A DNA stretch of 64,000 bases from Roridomyces roridus. Taxonomy: Eukaryota > Basidiomycota > Agaricomycetes > Agaricales > Mycenaceae. Below are positions 33,427 through 43,595 of this stretch, in pieces (position 1 is the first letter of the stretch; every line of letters begins with the position of its first letter). The translations under genes were made by a program, and so were the position numbers. The notes under the pieces were generated by a model that had not been told where the DNA came from, did not search any database, and saw nothing but the letters and a program-made list of their open reading frames with translations. The stretch spans positions 124,001 through 188,000 of the forward strand of contig JARKIF010000030.1 in NCBI GenBank assembly GCA_029378245.1, read 5' to 3'.

Positions 33427-33692
33427 TATAGCCGTTTTCAAAACTGTATACGGGTTTGGAGCCTCGCTCCACGTACATTTTTGCTGGCCTTTGTTTGACG
33501 GAGAGTCGAGCTTCCGCTCCACTCAACTCCACAACTCAATTCAAGAATCAAGAGCTGTGCCGTGGCTAGATGGCATTTCCCTTTCCGGGCAGGGGAGTGG
33601 AGTCGAAGCAGACTCACCGGCATACAGAGGTCAACACAAACGAAGGTGGAGCACTGGATCAAAACCCGTATACAGTTTTGAAAACGACTGTA
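33427..33692. mobile_element. mariner-like MITE, copy 2 (inverted)
   Basis: Same family as 22457-22714 in opposite orientation: TA-flanked, inverted ends around GTTTTCAAAAC and GTATACGGGTTT, interior shared throughout (GGAGCCTCGCTCCACGTACA, GGTGGAGCACTGGATCAAAA). End bases have diverged (TAGCCG, CGACTG). It lies about 140 bp past the carboxypeptidase stop. Confidence 0.85.
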
Positions 33693-33772
33693 AGTCGACG
33701 GATAGAAGGAAGATATGGGTGAGGGTTGTTGAGTGATTTCATGGCCCGTGGCTCGTAATTATGAATTTGCAT

Positions 33773-35168
33773 TCAAAATCCCTCAATCTGCTCCTTTAAA
33801 AACGAAATTACATCAACCTCCACCTTGGCATTCGTCGTGCGCTTGTCCGGCTTGCCGATTTTACCCCAGGGTACGACGTACTTCAGAACGAATCAATAAC
33901 GGGGGAACGAGGTGACAATCTGCGTACCTCGCCAGCGATCTGCGCCGGCGTAGCAACGGTTCCAGCCCACAGTTGTGTCAACGCGCCCATTCTAACCAAA
34001 TCAACTATTTGGAGGGGAAGACCAGGAATAAAACACCCACGGTATGGGGTACTGAGTGAACTATATGAAGCGCTGCTGCCATCCTGGCTGATGCCTAAGA
34101 ATTGTACGCTCGTAAGTACCGGAATTCAAACGAAATCCAGCAACAAAAACACGCCCACCTTGTGATATCACTCTTGATCCACCCAGGATGCACCGCACAT
34201 GATACAAGTGCATCCGAGTACGTCTTGGCCCAGTAATTCGAGACCAAGATATTCCCAAACTTGCTCTGCCCGTACAATCCCCTTTGTCACGGTGTTGGTC
34301 GTCATCAAAGTTGACAGTGTTGAGAGGTTCAAAAGGGTAGGTACGCACATAGGAGCTCCAACGTTCACACCAGCCTTCTTGATCCACGCATCCCGCTCCG
34401 GACCACCCTTGACGGTGATAAAATCAACCCCCGGTCCAGGCGCAAACGGATGGAAAAACGACGAGGTGTTGATTACCCGTGCGGGCACTTTGTTGTATTG
34501 GGAGGATTTCGTCAACGCGGGAAGCTGCATCCATTATCCATGTAAGTGACTGAGAGATGTGGATGCTGCCCACGCACGAGAAGTTGGGTAAAGAAAAAGT
34601 GCCCCAGGACGTTCGTTCCGAATTCTAGCAGTTTTTTCTTGGTAAATAGCTAAATAGCCGAAGGACAGGATATACACGCACCTAGATCCAGTCCCTGAGC
34701 AGTGAGTGTCTCAGGAGGACCACTGAAGACCCCACTTTCGTCCATTCGGCCTGCAATGAGCGCACAAGGTCTACTCAAAGAGCAACTCACGCATTATTGA
34801 AAAGAATATCCAACCTCTCCTCCTTCGCCAAAAAGCTTTCCGCCGCCTTGCGTACGCAAGTCCCCGAGATCAAGCTCCAAGAAGATCGCCTTCTTCCCAT
34901 TCGTCTCTGCTTCCAGTGACTTGATTGCAGCTGCAACTCGCTCAGCCGATCGCCCCGCAATGTAGACTTTCGCGTATTTGAGGAGGAGCTGCTTCACTGT
35001 ATGGTAGCCGATGCCGGTGTTTCCGCCCGTGACAACGACGACATGGAATGTGTTGGGGATGGCGTAAGGGATTGAATTAGACGCGAACTCACCTTGCCAG
35101 TGAGATCAGGCATATCCCGTTCGGGGACGAAGCTGGGCCTGGCTAGCAGCGCTAGGACGTTGCCCATG
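33773..35168 (-). pseudogene. Short-chain dehydrogenase/reductase pseudogene
   Basis: ATG 35168; exon 1 encodes a short leader ending PDLTGK. The next exon carries VVVVTGGNTGIG, the cofactor motif, but the base pair expected to be its AG acceptor reads AT (CATTCCATGTCGTC). Further on VYIAGRSAERV and FLELDLGDL are normal, then about five bases are missing before VRKAAESFLAKEERLDILFNNA, and the NNAG junction is out of phase. Downstream exons are well preserved (FGTNVLGHFFFTQLL, VINTSSFFHPF, YGQSKFGNILVSNYW with catalytic Tyr and Lys, VHPGWIKSDI, MGALTQLWAGT, KYVVPWGKIG). Retinol-dehydrogenase-like SDR. A lost splice site plus two frame breaks point to recent inactivation. Confidence 0.7.
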
Positions 35169-35586
35169 TTGCGACGTGGGGGCGCGAGGGAGGGGGAGGG
35201 AAGGAGACAATAATGGCGCAGGTCCCTTCCCAGAACTGCCTATTCACACATGGGACAGACCGTGGTCGAGCAGGTCGGCGATATGGGAACAAATGTGTAT
35301 AGCGGTACGAAGAATGTCGAGCCGCTGGCAGGTATGGCAGTTTGGAGATCTCGAAATTGACAGGATGGGAGAGTAGAACAACCTGGATGTCGACTCTCAT
35401 ACAATCCATTCAGCCCTGGACAGCTGTATGGTCGCGAACGACTCGATAACCAGAAATGGGGTTGAGTCGGCGTACTTACATGCCCACCGCGATGTGCAGG
35501 AAGCGAGAAGCGGGGGCTATCAGGCGATAAAAAGACCGCGTCAGCAAGCGTTCCTCCGAGCCTCAGATGAAAATTGCTCAATAAAT
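35169..35586. other. Intergenic, nothing recognised
   Basis: Presumed upstream region of the SDR pseudogene; open frames here lack domains. Confidence 0.4.
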
Positions 35587-36618
35587 TTATTCTGAATCGA
35601 TCCTTTTCAAGAAGAGAAAACAGTCCCATTCAATCGACGATAAGTACACTCTCGTCACCTTCAAGCACATACAAAGCCGCTGAAAGAAATCGTGTAAGAT
35701 GTCTCGAACGGCGAGAAGGTAGTGGGACGCACGATCGATTTCCCTGGTGATGCGCTTCGCAACAAAAGCCTCTGCTCGATCCCAGTAGTCCCCACGCCCG
35801 AGCGCTCCCGAGCGCCAGTCCTTGCCAAAGGCAGCGCATTCCATCTGTGCGAATCGCAAATGCCGCGGAGCGATAGATGATAACACGGCACTCGCTTCGT
35901 CGGCTTCCATCCAATCCCTGTCTAATATGAACACCAGAGTACAAAGAAGTTTGCAGTCTTGCAGCATAGTCGGCACCAGCGATAAAAAGACTGGGTCACT
36001 GAAGGACAGGTGGGTGAGGTGCGGAATACAGGCCAAGCCCTTCCACGACGATGGGTCGAATTCTTCGTCATCCGGAGATCCGAAGAACAATTCGAAGTGT
36101 GTCAGATTTGAGAACAGCGGGTGACCAAAGTCCAGCTGCTCCTGTGTGGAAAACAAATACACGGGATGACAATGAAGTCTTCGCAACGGCAAGGCTGCGA
36201 TGAGATCGAGCAGCGATGAGTCTGACTGGTTGATTCACAGATCCTCGACGGCGGTGCATGTCGACAAGACATGCTGGCACAGGTCGACTGGCATGACCTC
36301 GAGGTACAGATGGCGGACGCTGTCGCGCAGGACCGAGGGCGGGATGGATTTGAGACGCGTGAAAAGTGCGTCGTCATCGTACGGGTAGTCTTCCCACCCG
36401 TTGTGACTGTAGGTCTCCCTGCCCCGCAGCATGAGAACGCGATACAAGTATTTCTTGACCCTAGAAGGTCGTCAAGGCCACTGAAGAGCATTCACACAAT
36501 TGACTTGCCATTCGTTTACACGCCACGCTACCAGCTTCAATGTCGGCACGAACTTGGGCTCCGAGTAGGCGGTAAGCTCAAAGATGGATTTTTCAAGCTC
36601 GGGTGGGAGGGATGCCAT
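35587..36618 (-). CDS. F-box-type (second subfamily) protein, premature stop
   Basis: ATG 36618 begins MASLPPELEKSIFEL, an F-box-like start of a different subfamily from the MHRxL genes. Exon 1 (36618-36509) ends at a GC donor (GCAAGT); exon 2 from 36460 continues WVKKYLYRVLML, PPSVLRDSVRHLYLEV and LSTCTAVEDL. An in-frame TGA (36237-36235) then stands where Trp is expected, and the frame continues without further damage through INQSDSSLLDLIAALPLRRL, HPLFSNLTHFELF and IPHLTHLSFSDP to DYWDRAEAF and the terminal stop at 35587. One substitution therefore separates this from an intact gene of about 325 codons. Confidence 0.6.
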
Positions 36619-36749
36619 GACTGTCGGGAGATGGTCGTGGTTGCGGTCAGAGATGGAAAAGCATGAACAAACAGAGGAACGGCTTTTCGGCAGTCTCTTT
36701 CAAGAGTTCAACTCATGTTCAGATGTGGATTGCTTTCCGAGCATGGTAC

Positions 36750-38522
36750 TTATAGGATATTCAATCTGGCCCGTCTCATCTCTCCTCGGGCACGATGGCC
36801 GATCCCTTTATTCCAGAATCCCCCGAGTCCTAATCCCATCTGTCCATTCCATAAGATGTACGCCGTCGCCTCCGAGTCGTTGGCTCTGGGCAAGTTCAAA
36901 AATCCCGCTACCCTCTTCCAATGAGAGTCATACTCGACAACTCCCGGCACCAACTCCTCCACCCACTCAGTCTCCCCCTCCAACGAGGTACCCAGCGTCT
37001 CGAGCGTAATCAAACGCGGAAAAATGTGCGCCAGGAACCGAGCCACGGCTTGGACATGCACCTCCCCGATGGGCGACGCCTCCACGTCTAGATCCCTCAG
37101 GCTCTCGAGCGGGACAAACTGCCCAACTGTGAATACCGCCGGAAGAACGCCGGTGGTCGCGTCAAACGGAATACAAAGCTTGTTCAGCTTCGTGCAGAAT
37201 CGGCTGAGCGATTTGAGGCAGTGGAGCGTTGCGCGCGGGGAGGAGGTACCGTGGTGAGAACACAATTCCAAACGCTCGATGTGCGGCCAGGACCGGGCCA
37301 TCTCGTAGACGGTGGCGTCGTCTACTTAAATCGACGCCTACGCCCGAGAAGATGTACACCGACACGAGGTTGTGAAAGCGGCAAAGGTCGCTCATTGATT
37401 GGGATGTGATAAGATAATTGGCGGTGTCCACAGGAGGCCGCATGGGGGCGTCGGTAAGGGATTCGGGTTCGTTGAGGAATGTGAATTCTTTAAGGGTGGA
37501 AGGCGAGAGTCCTGTTACGGCGCCGAAAAAGAGATGTTCTACATCCTCCGCCGAGCAAAACCCTTCCGAACACTCGACATTTAATTCCGCGAGTGGAGTT
37601 TTGTGACAGAATGCAGTGAAAAGGGTGGGGGAGTCGATGAGCAAGGTGGTGAAGTAGAGTTTCTGGAGGGATGGGAATAATGTTTCTTCGTCCTCGTCCT
37701 CGGCGCGAACGGGAGCAGTCGAAAGTGAGACGTCGCTCAGCCTCAATTCCCGGACGGTTGGGAGGCCGGATAGGTGTTGGAGCGCCAACTCGTCGAGCGT
37801 GTCGCCTGCAAACTTCTGGATGTGTTGCAAGCCGCGCAGGCACTCCGAGACGGCGGAATCTGCTTCCAGCTGCAGGTCATACGAAGCTCCGCGTGGATGA
37901 GAGAAGTGCAAGTTGTTCAGCTGCGGGCACAGAGTTCCGAGCGCCGACAGCCACTTGAGCATCGCGAGGGATGCGGATGGAAGGCTGAGTCTAGTCAGAT
38001 GAGGGGTAAGGAAGTGTTTGATGAGCTTGATATCATACTCCCCTTCGTGAATCCATGCGAGACCCCGGAGGACTGGGGCCAGGCTCGCGGAGAGCCGACG
38101 GCTAGCACTAGTGGGTAACATGGGGATGGGGTCCCGGAAATGAGCATCCGGGCTGAGGTGTTGAATGAATTGAGAGTAGAACAGGACGCGTTCAAAATCG
38201 GAGTCACCCAAACGGCGACGCGGACGCTACGATGGATTAGCGGGCGGCCGAGAATCGTGTCTGTGTCGCTGACCATCGTGAATTTCCTGTCAAACCCTTG
38301 TGCATTGTCCGATACATTGACAGCAAAGCAATCTCGAGGGAAGCGAAGCAGGAGAGTCATCAAGTCGACCGACTTCCAGATCAATGCGAGCGTATGGGTG
38401 GAAAAAATCGTCGAGGTCCTTGACAGGACGACGAGATCGCCGTTGCTGGCACGGTACTTTTCGTCGTACAGGTGGGAGCAGACTTCGGCCACGAGCTCCG
38501 GAATCTGGAGGCAGGAGTGCAT
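36750..38522 (-). CDS. F-box/LRR-like protein disrupted by a 4-bp insertion
   Basis: ATG 38522; exon 1 38522-38274 (MHSCLQIPELVAEVCSHL, LVVLSRTSTIFSTHTLALIW), intron of 47 nt with GTCAGC donor, exon 2 from 38226 (RRRLGDSDFERVLFYSQFI, LGTLCPQLNNLHFSHP, SECLRGLQHIQKF, LFPSLQKLYF, GVGVDL). At 37323-37328 the paralogues read GAT TTA GAC GAC but here AGTA is added after TTTA. The frame then ends 60 codons on, while the normal continuation (MARSWPHIERLEL, CLKSLSRFCTKLNKL, LRDLDVEASPIGEV, FPRLITLETLGTSLEGE) lies intact in the other frame to 36750. All else is open, so the lesion is young or an assembly artefact. Confidence 0.75.
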
Positions 38523-39088
38523 CGACGGTCGAGATGGAGATGGCGGGAAGCAGCCGCTGTTGTGACCAATTGTGACATCGAAAATTTGTAAGCTGATCAA
38601 ACCGGCAAGGATTGACGGCCGCTCGGTCGGAGCCGCAGGACGCACCTTGAACATGCAGGGATACCTGTTGGTGGCCTGCCGATGAACTTGAACAATGAAG
38701 TTCCTCTGCCATTATCGGACACCAATCGTTCCGGTTCGTGTCGAGCGACGAGTTATGGACGATTCGGTTCGCGGTCGGATCCATTCAGAGCAAGACGATA
38801 ATATCTGGCGCCGAAGATATTTCGCTACAATTCATTAGACTACACTTCCCCGTCTTCGTTCGTATGCGCTGTCTGCATCTGAATAGCATAGAACTTTCCG
38901 CGCACGTAGAGCTTTGTTCGGTTCCGGAAATCTCAGCATACAGAGAAACAGCGTATGACCCACAGAAATGTAACACTATGATGCAAAGTCGTAAAAGGAA
39001 AGGAAAGGATAAAAACAACAGATGTAAAATCCCTCACGGGTCATTTCCCTTTTTTCTAGTGGCAGGTTGAGTCGCAGGTTCAAAATAT
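38523..39088. other. Intergenic, nothing recognised
   Basis: Upstream flank of the preceding F-box gene and 3' flank of the BTB gene. A 110-codon plus-strand frame (38738-39070) lacks ATG and domains. Confidence 0.4.
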
Positions 39089-40780
39089 TCAAGGACTAGC
39101 ACGCACCCCTTTCTTCCCTTTGAGCTTACCAACACTCTTGAGGGGAACGGACACTTCTGGTAGGTTCTCCCTCCACGTTGCAATACCGGAGGAATGGGAG
39201 CTTCTTCTACTTAGGATTGGACCAAATTGACCCTCATCGGTGAAGCCAGTGAGTGCGGGTAAATGACGACCCTCGAACTTGAAGTCCATCGGGCTGCGAC
39301 ATGCGATCTTCCATAAAATGGGGAAACAATGCCGACGGTCCCCGTCGCACACTTCTCTGAGTATTGTTGCCATTCCATGTCCCAGCTCACCAAGATGGCT
39401 CAGGAGGTACTCAACCTCGAGGTTTTGTATCTCGGTAAACCTGTACATCCCCATTGACGATCAATAAATCATCGTTGGACGAGATTGGGGCCGTACATCG
39501 AAGTAAAGGTAGAGAACGCCTCGCGCACAATATTTTCCGTGGTCAATTGCGACCGAAGAGAGGCGAGGGCGAGGGCTTTGAGTTCTGTCAGCTCGAGCTG
39601 TATGGCATCAGCCCCCAGATCTTAGACAAGGCGCTAACCACACTCACAGCATCCGCGAGCTTGTACATGGACTTGGGAGAGCATGTTGGCGTGACAGATT
39701 CCTCGGCCGGCCCTCGTTCTCCCGGGGCTCGGAACTCGATCTTCTTGGTGTAGAGGTAGTAGAGGAGGGCGTTCCATCTGAGAGATCGAATCAATATATT
39801 TCCGCAATCTGAGTTCCGACGCTCACGTATTATATGCATGCCCTTTGATAAAGACCACTTGACCCATCCGACGGGGAGATGGTAGAAGGGTGCGTGAACT
39901 TGACGGTTGTAGGTCGGGCTCGGATTGAGGTTCCGACGTCTGAACATTGTCCTCTTCGTCGTCGACATCCGAGTCCAGGTCGCTGTCGGACATGTAGTCG
40001 TAGTCTGTGAACAGCTCTTCGGCATGTTGGACCTCGTCCGCATCAAGGTCCACCAACTGCGATTCTTTGAAGCCCTTCGTATCCAGATCTATCCAGTAAA
40101 TCAGAAGAGCCTTGCAAATAGACGAGAAAGACCTTACACTGGTCCAAACCCGCTGAGTGCCCCTTCAAAAGCGACATCTTGGCAAACATCGGGCGCGGGC
40201 GCGTGACGTACGACTCTCCCACACGGCTGTACGCATAGAATTTGACGTCGACGATCTCTTTCCCGTGGATGGTTTCGGCGAGGGCGGTCTCTACGCGGCC
40301 ATCCAGGGGGCGTGTGAGCGAGATTCCCAGGCTGGTCGGGAACTCGACTGAGATGGAGATCGTCGCCGGGCCTGTTGCGTCCCTGCGGCGGATATACGCT
40401 CCGATTGTCGCAGATGTATCGTTCGTAGGAAGATCGTAGTCTCTCCAGACCGGTGTGTCGTCAAGTGGGTTAAGATTCTCCACCGCCACGCTGAATGTGA
40501 TATGCCCATATGCTGCGCTCCTGATGAGGTCTGGGTGAAAAAAGAGGGTGAGGCGCCGCCAAGGGACGGGCCTGAAGTCGTCGTCGAGCAGGCGAGGGGA
40601 CGAAGAGTTGGCCTCGGAGTCGACTGAGCACGAGAAGCGCCAGCCCCAGCCGCAGACTGGTGTGAGAGCGCCAGACAGATTGGTGGACCTGTCTTGTGGG
40701 ATGTCGATGCTGAAGGTGGACTTGACACCGCTGGGCGTGAGCTCGTCACCACCAGAGGACTTGATCATGAGGAGCGCCAT
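39089..40780 (-). CDS. BTB/POZ-domain protein with N-terminal MATH-like region
   Basis: Five exons (40780-40138, 40088-39827, 39777-39648, 39597-39497, 39440-39089) give 495 aa. The first about 215 residues form a beta-rich region (TFSIDIPQD, HITFSVAVENLNP) resembling the MATH-like N-termini of fungal BTB proteins. An acidic linker follows (DYDYMSDSDLDSDVDDEED). The C-terminal BTB-type part shows VVFIKGHAYNTWNALLYYLY, SPKSMYKLADALELTELKAL and VREAFSTFTSM. In fungi these bind Cullin3 as substrate adaptors or act as scaffolds. The extreme C-terminus (LPEVSVPLKSVGKLKGKKG) is basic. The intron boundary at 39598 was chosen so that LADALELTELKALALA is continuous. Confidence 0.75.
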
Positions 40781-40811
40781 CGCTGAGGGAAAGGAATGGG
40801 GTGGTATGGAA

Positions 40812-41135
40812 GGATACGTGTAGCAAAATTATTTATGGCCCCACTTACAGGTTTGAGTGAAAAAATGACACCACTTGGGGAATAAATAAGAAAATAAACC
40901 CATGTCAGACATTTGAATGAATAATGACAACCTTTGAGGATTTTGGAAAAACACCAACTGAACTTTTTGACACCACTGTACCTGTCTGCTCCAAATGCAC
41001 CACCCCAGCTTTTGAAAAACGGCACCACCATATGCAAGAGGAAAAACGACACAACCCAGCATCGAAAAAATGCATCACCCGACTTGATGGCAAATTTGGC
41101 ACTGGCCCGACGCATGCCGGTGAAAACAAGCACCA
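40812..41135 (-). repeat. Dispersed GGTGGTGC-rich repeat, copy 1
   Basis: On the minus strand, degenerate units of about 30 nt containing GTGGTGC(A/C)(T)TTTTTC follow one another and end with ATAATTTTGCTACACGTATCC. A second copy with the same end (ATAATTTTGCTACCTGTATCC) is at 52310-52605. It lies in the intergenic space between the BTB and integrase-core genes. Confidence 0.6.
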
Positions 41136-41292
41136 CCTTTGACGCCAGGCTCGCCGTCTATGGAATAGGGATTTGGGTTGTGAATCGGTGACCATGATGT
41201 GACTCTCGGCCGAGCTGTTGGGATCAGTATCAGAGATCGACGGGACTGATTTGATGATAATCGGGTATCAACGCTTCTCTCTTCTCACCGTC

Positions 41293-42929
41293 ATGTCCTC
41301 TTCACGGTTCGCAGAAGACCCCATCCATGCCTTCCTCATGGAGGCCCACTCCATTACTGTCGATGCTCAATTTATCGTCGATTCCTTGCCCAACGCCGAT
41401 CTCGCCGCCGTCGAACGTAGCGCTCATCAACTCGGAGCAGTGCGAAAGATCGTGGAGGTCATCGACGACGATTCGGTGACGGACACAGTCCGGCAGGAGC
41501 TACTTGCGGTAGTGGACTCCCTCATTGCTCCACTCAACAGCTTCATTGTCTCTCCTCCTCCCCCTGCCAATGCCTTCATCCCTACGGACCGCGGTGATCA
41601 TGCTGGGCGACCTCGATACAAGTTGAATCTGCACCGAGTACAGCAACTTCACGATCTCGGTAACAGCTTCTCGGACATTGGACAGGCAATGGGTGTCTCT
41701 CGGTGGACCATTACCCGCCATTTAGAGGCTGCAGGACTATCCACGGCGCGGCGAGTTTACACGGAGATCAGCGACGACGCCCTCAATGAGCTGGTGGCTG
41801 AGATTTCATTGGGTCATCCATTCGTGGGCTCCACCATTGTCTCTGGTCATCTCGAGACGCGTCAGATCCATGTGCCTCGCTTTCGGGTCCAGGAAAGTCT
41901 GCGTCGTGTGGATGAGCTCGGGGTCATCGTCAGGTGAGAGATAATTTCCCCTTCACTCACCGTACTCTGATTCGCTTTCAGATGGGCAGGGATCATCCGC
42001 CGCCGAGTGTACAAGGTTCGCGGCGCCAACGCCCTCTGGCACCATGATGGTAACGAGAAGCTGCGCCCTTGGGGATTCTACGTGCATGGCTGTGTAGATG
42101 GCCATTCACGTCTAATTGTCTATCTCGCAGTTTGCGCTAATAAGCGTATGGCCACCGTTGCTGAACTGTTCAAGGGCGCGGTGCGGGAGTTTGGCTGGCC
42201 GAGTCGGATGCGGGGTGATTTCGGAACGGAAAACAACGAGGTCGAGCGACTCATAATTGAGCGTTGGGGTGTTGCTCATCGCGCGTATCTCCGCGGTCGG
42301 TGTGTGGATTTCTCAACTCGTTGACATCATCTTATTCAGTGGGTAGATCGAGACACAATGTGCGGATTGAACGTCTGTGGCGAGACGTTCGCAAGGACTC
42401 GCTCGAAACCTATCGGCAAATCTTTGATCACCTCGAGACGAACGGGCTCCTCGACATGGACAACATCGTCCACAGCACATGCCTCTATCTGGTTTTTGTG
42501 TCCCGGATTCAAGCTTCTCTGGACCGAACCCGCGACGCGTGGAACCATCACAAGATACGCACAGAACAAAGTCGAACACCCATCGCCATGTACGAGCTTA
42601 GTCGCGAGGCTGCCATCCGTCGCGGCTACTGGACCGGTGACCCTGGTGACGATGGCGTGGTCATCGATGAGCTGTACGGTTTCGATGGGCATGCTGCCGC
42701 TCCTGCTGAGCCTCGGGACGAGCCTTTGGAACGCATGGAACAACCTACTAATGTTCCAGAGGAGCGTACAACGGGGATACTACTCAACACGGATGAGGAG
42801 CTGTTTGCAGCGAGGGACCTCTTACCGGGTTTTGATTGGGCTCGAGACGACGGAAATTGGGGAATTGATGTGTATTGTGAGGCTGTTGTTCTTATGAACT
42901 CCGTCCTCGCAGCGTCTAAGTCTGTGTAA
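41293..42929 (+). CDS. Integrase-core (DDE) domain protein
   Basis: Three exons (41293-41933, 41982-42299, 42347-42929), 513 aa. Residues about 110-160 form a helix-turn-helix (VQQLHDLGNSFSDIGQAMGV, WTITRHLEAAGL). The catalytic core follows: WHHDGNEKLRPWGF with the first Asp, VDGHSRLIVYLAV, RGDFGTENNEVERL with the second Asp, and RHNVRIERLWRDV with the Glu, an intact DDE triad. This matches the integrase-core family abundant in fungi and some animals, related to transposon integrases and, as I recall, usually found as isolated genes. Mobile or domesticated status is undecided. The ATG at 41293 (MSSSRFAEDP) was preferred over an upstream ATG at 41254 for its better context. No terminal repeats were found around it. 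Confidence 0.8.
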
Positions 42930-43595
42930 TTAAATCAAATCATTGATAGTCTTGTCTGAGTTTGAACGGCTGGAGGAATAGAAGCAACGCCGAGTAATGG
43001 TTCACGGCAGCCCAGCGACAGAAATTTCAGCGATGAGAGAACGCAGAAGCCCGAAAACGATCAGGGCTCAGTGCCTCCAAGCCAGAACAGAGGCATCGGT
43101 GAAACCTAAAATGTACAGCGTCGTTAACTTCATCATCACCAGGCATGCGAGTCAAAGAGATGGTGTGAAAATCACATTCAGCTTCAGAACATCGAGAATC
43201 CTCCTCCAACTTTGAATATAGATATCAACAACTCGGAATCTCACTTCACTCGCGCCAGACCATCCTGGGCTATCTCGATTACAGTCGTGAATTGAATAGA
43301 ACTAATATTTTTGTAGGATCTCGATGCATTGGTCTTGTGCTGAGTAGATGGGTTCGGTGGTACTTAGTAGAGAGTTTCAACGACACCCCGAGTGGTGAGC
43401 TGAATCCACGAAGATGGGGTGGAGTGAACGAGTCATAGGCAAGTCACCGTAAGTGAGGTAGAGACGGTGGTATGGACGCTGACGGGCGGAGCATACAGTT
43501 CACACTTCAGAACAATAGTACTCGGGTGAGATGCAGGTAAGTAAGAGCGAAAATTGGCGTAATTATTGTAAATTTGTAAGAACGGACAGTGTAAA
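42930..43595. other. Intergenic, nothing recognised
   Basis: AT-rich stretch between the integrase-core gene and the end of the large minus-strand gene. No element ends or RNA genes seen. Confidence 0.4.

Noticed and set aside
41293..42929. Retrovirus-like or LTR retrotransposon
   Set aside because: No reverse transcriptase, protease, gag or long terminal repeats; only an integrase-core gene with spliceosomal introns.
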